Assembly: GCA_905194675.1 (NCBI GenBank)
Contig: CAJJTG010000011.1
Location: forward strand, 1 to 54,428
Direction: 5' to 3'
DNA from: an uncultured Collinsella sp.
Lineage (GTDB): Bacteria; Actinomycetota; Coriobacteriia; Coriobacteriales; Coriobacteriaceae
DNA: 54,428 bases
The position numbers and the translations under genes were made by a program. Each line of letters starts with the position of its first letter. Position 1 is the stretch's first letter. The notes beneath the pieces were generated by a model. The model did no database searches and was not told the origin of the DNA. It saw nothing but the letters and a program-made list of their open reading frames with translations. Below, in pieces: positions 50,543 to 54,428 of the stretch.

Positions 50543-52562
50543 GCGCGGTCTCCTCTTCGATCTGGCTGGAAAGCTCCAGCCATTCGTCCTCGAGCTTGGG
50601 CAGCTCTTGCTTAAGGCCGTTATATTCCCCCAGCGCGGCGTTGAACTTATCCTGATCGGCATAAAGCTCTTCGCTGGCCATCAATTCCATAAGCTCGTCA
50701 TAGCGGGCACGCTTTTTGTCGAGCTCTGCCTCGATCTTCTTGAGCTGGTTGCGCACGCCCTTGAGCTTTTTGTTGAGCGCGGCGCGGGCCTGAGCCTCGG
50801 CACGCTTTTGCTCCTTGGTCTTCTTGCCCTCGGCAGGCTTAGGCGCCGCGGCGGGGGTGTCGGCCTGGGCGGCGCTAGCTTTGGTGGACTTGGCCGTGGC
50901 CGGCACACTCTCCCCTGCCGCCTCGGCGGCGGCGCGGGCTGCCAGGTCCTCGCGCTTGTAGAGGTAGTAGTCGTAGTCGCCGTCATAGACCGTAACCTTG
51001 CCATCGCGGATGTCGATCACGCGGTTGGCAACGGCGCGTACCAGGTGCTCGTCATGGCTGATCAGCACGATGGTGCCGGGGAAGTTTTGCAGGGCGTTCT
51101 CGAGCATGTCCACCGAGTCGATGTCCAGGTGGTTGGTAGGCTCGTCCAGGCACAAGAGCGCCTCGGGGGCCACGAGCATCTTTGCCAGGGCCAGACGCGC
51201 CTTTTCACCGCCGGAGAGGACGCGTACCTGCTTTTCGATTGCGTCGTTGTCGCTAAACAGGAAGGCACCCAGCAGGCTGCGCTGCTGCGGCACGGTCCAC
51301 TTGGGCGTGACGGTGTCGATCTCTTGCAGGACGGTGTTGGACTCGGTCATGCCCTCGAGCGCGTGCTGGGCGTAGTAGGCGACGCCGACGTTGGTGCCCA
51401 GATCGCGGGTGCCGGTGGTGGGCGGCTCCAGGCCGGCGAGGATCTTCATGAGCGTGGACTTGCCGGCGCCGTTGGGGCCGACGAGCGCCACGTGCTCGCC
51501 GCGGTAGAGCTTGAGGTCGATATCGCTGTAGATGTGCTTGTTGCCGTAGGACTTGGAGACGCCCTCCAGGCCCACGACCATGTCGCCGGAGCGCGGCGGG
51601 TCGGGGAACTTAAAGTCGATGTGCTTGTGGCCCTCGGGTAGGATGACAAGCTCCTTTTTGATCTGCTCGATCTTGCGGATGCGCTCCTGGGCCTGGGCGG
51701 CCTTGGTGGGCTTGTAGCGGAACTTGTCGACGAAGACCTGCATGTGGGCGATGTCGCGCTCCTGGGCGGCACGCTTGGCGCGCATCTGCTCCAGGTTGTC
51801 CTCGCGCTGCTTGAGGTAGCTGCTGTAGTTGCCAGTGTAGGTAGTCACGCGACGGTTTTCGAGTGCGGCGACGTGGTCGACGCAGGCGTCCATGAAGGCG
51901 CGGTCGTGGCTGACGATGAGGACGGCACCGTCGTAGTTGGCGATAAAGCCACGCAGCCACTGGACGCTCTCGAGGTCCAGGTGGTTGGTGGGCTCGTCCA
52001 GAAGCAGCAGGTCGGGGTGGCGCAGGAAGAGCTTGGCCAGCGCGATGCGCATCTGCCAGCCGCCCGAGAACTCGGAGCACGGGCGCTCAAAGTCGGTGAC
52101 CTTAAAGCCCAAGCCGGACAGGATCTTGCGGGCGTTGCTCTCGAGCTCGTAGCCGCCCAGGTGCTCAAAGCGGTCCTGGACCTGGCCGTACTCGTTGAGG
52201 AGGGCGTCGACGTCCTTGCCCTGCTCGGAGAGTTCGGTGATCTGGGCCTGCAGCTCGTTGGCGCGCTCGCCCATACGGCGGATTTCCTTGGCGGCGGCCA
52301 TGACCTCGGCAAGGATGGTGGTGTCCTTTTGCTCCAGATTAGTTTCCTGCTCTAGGTAGCCAACCTGGCAGTCCTTGGCGTACTGGACCTGGCCGGAGTC
52401 GGGGCTGTCGATGCCCATGATGATTTTGAGCATGGTGGTTTTGCCGGCGCCGTTGGGTCCCACGAGCGCGAAGCGCTCGCCGAGGTTGATCTGGAAGGAC
52501 GCGCCGCTAAAGAGGACGCGTGCGCCGAAGCTTTTTTCGATCTTGTCGACCAGGAGGATCAT
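50529..52562 (-). CDS. ABC-F family ATPase
   Basis: Soluble protein of 677 residues with two ABC domains: Walker A GPNGAGKTTM (about 36-45) and GPNGAGKSTL (about 360-369), signatures FSGGW and LSGGEKAR, and Walker B with DEPTNHLD twice. There is no transmembrane part. A linker and a C-terminal coiled coil (about 580-677, rich in Lys and Glu) resemble YdiF/Uup. ABC-F proteins act on the ribosome E site; a resistance role cannot be read from sequence. Confidence 0.92.
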   Translation of the reverse strand: MILLVDKIEKSFGARVLFSGASFQINLGERFALVGPNGAGKTTMLKIIMGIDSPDSGQVQYAKDCQVGYLEQETNLEQKDTTILAEVMAAAKEIRRMGERANELQAQITELSEQGKDVDALLNEYGQVQDRFEHLGGYELESNARKILSGLGFKVTDFERPCSEFSGGWQMRIALAKLFLRHPDLLLLDEPTNHLDLESVQWLRGFIANYDGAVLIVSHDRAFMDACVDHVAALENRRVTTYTGNYSSYLKQREDNLEQMRAKRAAQERDIAHMQVFVDKFRYKPTKAAQAQERIRKIEQIKKELVILPEGHKHIDFKFPDPPRSGDMVVGLEGVSKSYGNKHIYSDIDLKLYRGEHVALVGPNGAGKSTLMKILAGLEPPTTGTRDLGTNVGVAYYAQHALEGMTESNTVLQEIDTVTPKWTVPQQRSLLGAFLFSDNDAIEKQVRVLSGGEKARLALAKMLVAPEALLCLDEPTNHLDIDSVDMLENALQNFPGTIVLISHDEHLVRAVANRVIDIRDGKVTVYDGDYDYYLYKREDLAARAAAEAAGESVPATAKSTKASAAQADTPAAAPKPAEGKKTKEQKRAEAQARAALNKKLKGVRNQLKKIEAELDKKRARYDELMELMASEELYADQDKFNAALGEYNGLKQELPKLEDEWLELSSQIEEETARELS

Positions 52563-52593
52563 GCTGCCGCCTTTGACCTTGTGTTCCTATATG

Positions 52594-52621
52594 AAAAAAG
52601 GCCCCAACTTGCGTTGGAGCC
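52594..52621 (-). terminator. Terminator of tRNA-Ala
   Basis: On the minus strand GGCTCCAAC / GTTGGGGCC (9 bp, one G-U pair, 4-base loop) is followed by TTTTTT. It lies 17 bases after the tRNA 3' end and just upstream of the ABC-F start. Confidence 0.9.
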
Positions 52622-52637
52622 TCATTCAATGCTCGGG

Positions 52638-52710
52638 TGGAGACGAGGGGGATCGAACCCCTGACCTCTTGACTGCCAGTCAAGCGCTCTCCCAGCTGAG
52701 CTACGCCCCC
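52638..52710 (-). tRNA. tRNA-Ala (GGC)
   Basis: A 73-base cloverleaf. The acceptor stem GGGGGCG/CGTCTCC has two G-U pairs. The anticodon stem CTTGA/TCAAG encloses CTGGCAG with anticodon GGC. The T arm is GGGGTTCGATCCCCC. The 3' CCA is not encoded (ACCC follows). Confidence 0.93.
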
Positions 52711-52722
52711 GTGCGAAGAAGT

Positions 52723-52751
52723 ACTATACGGGAACTCCCCCGCCGATGCAA
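52723..52751 (-). promoter_or_regulatory. tRNA-Ala promoter
   Basis: TTGCAT (52746-52751) and TATAGT (52723-52728) on the minus strand, spacer 17 bases. The start would lie a few bases upstream of the tRNA. Confidence 0.65.
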
Positions 52752-52863
52752 GGACAATTTTGGAAAATTTCTCAGTCGCGGCGCGTGCCGCCATCCGCCC
52801 AACGCCCGTCTTGCCGGCGCCAGGCCCATTGCCGGGGCCAATCGCGCTCCCGCCGACCCGGCG

Positions 52864-53025
52864 ATTTCAAAACCATGCCGGTTTACGGGGCCAGGCCGGG
52901 AACCCCCGAGCATGCCGTAATCGGTAAAATCAAAACCGCAGGTAGACGACTTGCGCATTCCGTGAAATGCAGGGCATGGACGGCCGGCCCGGGTCCAGCC
53001 CCGTAATCCGGCATAGTTTTGAAAT
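52864..53025. repeat. 28-bp inverted repeat pair
   Basis: Arms 52864-52891 (starting ATTTCAAAACCATGCCGG) and 52998-53025 are complementary with two mismatches, separated by 106 bases that contain a partial further copy. It could be a non-coding mobile element or a genus-specific extragenic repeat. Confidence 0.75.
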
Positions 53026-53077
53026 GACATTAATTCACTAACAGGCAAACTAGGTAGTTCTAGCGCCTTGTCGCCGG

Positions 53078-54235
53078 CTAATTTCCGATTTCCAACCAGT
53101 TGCATAAAACATTTGCTCGCAGTCTCGTCTCGGCGCACTTCATTGCCTCAGTTTTTGCTTTATAGCGAATCCCTAAACGGTCGCAGACACTTCTGACGAT
53201 GGTGTCTAGCTGCTTTGAATCGTTGAGCATATCGTGAGTCACCAGGAATACATCGAATCCCATGCTCTGCAACGCAGTCATGCGTTCCGCATCGTGGTCA
53301 AGTATTGCACCTGAGCCATGAATGACTTCACCTTGGATTTCGATAATTGCTCCTTTCATAAGAATCGGATTTACGATCACGATGTCGCCATAGCAAACCT
53401 TTTGACCTGCGATGCTTTGGGCTGCCACGGATAGAGGGGTTAAATCGTTGAGGTACACGTATCTGAATCCTGAACCACCTAGACGTCGAGAACGGCTTAG
53501 AAGCAGGACCCCCGCGACCTCGAGTGGTGATGCAGCAATGCCGATAACCTGCTGAGCGGCATCATAAAACTGCTTTCCCCACATTTGACTTTTGACCTTG
53601 TCGGCGAAACGATGCAGGTCGCTCAGTTCGATGAGCGGTTTTCTCATCCAGAGAGAAGTACCTTTGAGTTTCGTAACCTCTCTTCCATCTTCACGTTTGC
53701 TCGTTTGGCTATCATTATCTGGGTCCTTAACGGTTGCGCGGGCATAAACTCGTTTCCAAGGAACCTCGTCTTCGCCCTCTCTTAGTTCGAACAAATCCTG
53801 CGTGCTGGAATTGCGATTCTCCTCTACCGCCATTTTTAGCTGCATTTCGGCAGCGGGAGCCGGCTCGAAAACAGAAAACCAGCCGCAAAGTTCGTACATG
53901 GCCAGTACGAGATCTATTTGGGACACAAAGCGTGTCATAGTAAATAACGTGTTAAGTGGATTGGTGACACTAAAGCCTAAATGAGTGTCGATTGTTGTGC
54001 CGGCATCCGATGCCCCTTCCCAGCGAATAGTAGAGCGCAATCCCGAGTGGTGATTACAACAACCTGGCGAAGCAACGGCGATGATCGGGGTCTTGAGGAC
54101 TTCGGTTACGAAAGGGGCTTGGGATAGAGCTCGCCAGCCGTCTTCAGAGTTGGGCAGGCACGGGTAGAGATCGCGCACCTGCGGCGGGCAGCGCCAATAG
54201 CGGAATGCAGTGTTTGCGCAGACGATTTCGTCCAT
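53078..54235 (-). CDS. Accessory protein with nuclease-like C-terminus
   Basis: Protein of 385 residues, family not recognised. The C-terminal 100 residues read GDIVIVNP, IIEIQG and DHDAERMTALQSMGFDVFLV, the order of Asp, Glu-x-Gln and the Arg/Leu helix seen in DUF559/Vsr-like PD-(D/E)XK folds. The N-terminus has two Cys pairs' worth of cysteines (VCANTAFRYWRCPP, YPCLP, SPGCCNHH). There is no signal peptide. Base use is more A+T-rich than the core genes and it lies in a repeat-flanked region, suggesting transfer. A defence or toxin-like role is possible, not shown. Confidence 0.65.
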   Translation of the reverse strand: MDEIVCANTAFRYWRCPPQVRDLYPCLPNSEDGWRALSQAPFVTEVLKTPIIAVASPGCCNHHSGLRSTIRWEGASDAGTTIDTHLGFSVTNPLNTLFTMTRFVSQIDLVLAMYELCGWFSVFEPAPAAEMQLKMAVEENRNSSTQDLFELREGEDEVPWKRVYARATVKDPDNDSQTSKREDGREVTKLKGTSLWMRKPLIELSDLHRFADKVKSQMWGKQFYDAAQQVIGIAASPLEVAGVLLLSRSRRLGGSGFRYVYLNDLTPLSVAAQSIAGQKVCYGDIVIVNPILMKGAIIEIQGEVIHGSGAILDHDAERMTALQSMGFDVFLVTHDMLNDSKQLDTIVRSVCDRLGIRYKAKTEAMKCAETRLRANVLCNWLEIGN

Positions 54236-54292
54236 TTGCGCCTCCCCTGGTATCGGTCGTAGGTCGTGCGGATTGCGGGTAAGGTCGATTAT

Positions 54293-54427
54293 CTACTGGC
54301 GCATCATGTGGGTAAGTACGGGAAGCTGACCAAACACTGACCAAAAGCTTGACGCAATCCGTTGAATAACCGCCATAGGCATAAACGCGCTGGTACAAGC
54401 TGTGAGCCAGCGGTCTCTGTCTCCACA
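54293..54427 (-). CDS. Possible C-terminus of a gene continuing beyond the window
   Basis: The minus-strand frame entering from the right edge ends at a TAG (54293-54295) and would encode 44 residues ending VFGQLPVLTHMMRQ. The amphipathic end recalls the tails of some short-chain dehydrogenases, but too little is visible to assign it. Other frames in this stretch also stay open. Confidence 0.35.
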   Translation of the reverse strand, partial: CGDRDRWLTACTSAFMPMAVIQRIASSFWSVFGQLPVLTHMMRQ

Positions 54428-54428
54428 A

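Larger units (their letters stand above)
52711..53077. other. Non-coding repeat-containing gap
   Basis: 367 bases without a credible gene. Besides the tRNA-Ala promoter it contains the 28-bp inverted repeat (52864-53025). A third, diverged motif copy (CCGTAATCGG) lies near 52916. Open frames across it, such as 52701-53138 on the minus strand, are composition-driven and match no family. Confidence 0.65.

Noticed and set aside
52701..53138. 145-codon minus-strand open frame
   Set aside because: It covers tRNA-Ala promoter sequence and both arms of the inverted repeat; composition-driven.

Overview
The window looks like a chromosome segment of a Coriobacteriia actinobacterium, most likely Collinsella or a close relative. 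I infer this from gene content and order: the garA-like FHA/MerR pair, lexA divergent from a LysM division-inhibitor gene next to nrdR, a SpoVS homologue in a genome context without sporulation genes, and high-G+C codon use typed 'gcc/ctg/gag' in most genes. No rRNA, plasmid, phage or CRISPR sequence is visible.

Layout. 1-9324 (+): RNase J, FtsK translocase, a RodZ-like HTH membrane protein, YajQ, RimO, PgsA and the CinA amidase domain. 9530-18364 (+): recA (with its own LexA operator) and recX, then RNase Y, an uncharacterised GHKL ATPase, SpoVS, MiaB, MiaA and HflX, an RNA-themed run. 18349-21253: an SOS module. lexA with a co-directional membrane acyltransferase faces a LysM/TM protein, and three LexA boxes at exactly 28-base spacing lie between them; nrdR and dut follow. 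21254-21650 is a convergent gap filled with palindromes. 21651-29699: an MGDG-synthase-like glycosyltransferase, TrxB, a DUF1836 protein, DegV, an NlpC/P60 hydrolase, Apt, the MerR/FHA pair and a second CDP-alcohol phosphatidyltransferase. 30095-34712 (+): a distinctly more G+C-rich island encoding a LanFEG-type lantibiotic-immunity ABC transporter, a 60-residue membrane peptide and a two-component system. It lies beside tRNA-Pro(GGG).

35322-52710 is one long minus-strand block of core genes: tRNA-Ala(GGC), an ABC-F protein, a small membrane protein, an M50 protease, scpA, scpB, a pseudouridine synthase, cmk, an acyltransferase, ispH, a DUF512 radical-SAM protein, der, plsY, gpsA, rpe, a cysteine desulfurase, a Nif3-like protein, a coiled-coil zinc-ribbon protein, coaBC and tRNA-Pro. 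After a repeat-rich gap, the right end has a more A+T-rich accessory gene (385 aa) with a C-terminal segment resembling PD-(D/E)XK/DUF559 nucleases, and what may be the last codons of another gene.

How the genes work together. recA, recX, lexA, the LysM inhibitor, nrdR and dut form a DNA-damage and nucleotide-pool set. rnj, rny, miaA, miaB, rimO, hflX, spoVS and the GHKL ATPase suggest RNA decay and translation quality control. pgsA (two), gpsA, plsY, plsC and the glycosyltransferase supply membrane lipids. The most unusual items are the 28-base LexA-box array, a 12-bp hairpin that would bury the nrdR start codon, the orphan immunity island, the rny-GHKL-spoVS run, a conserved duplicated peptide in the FtsK linker, and several palindromic repeats.
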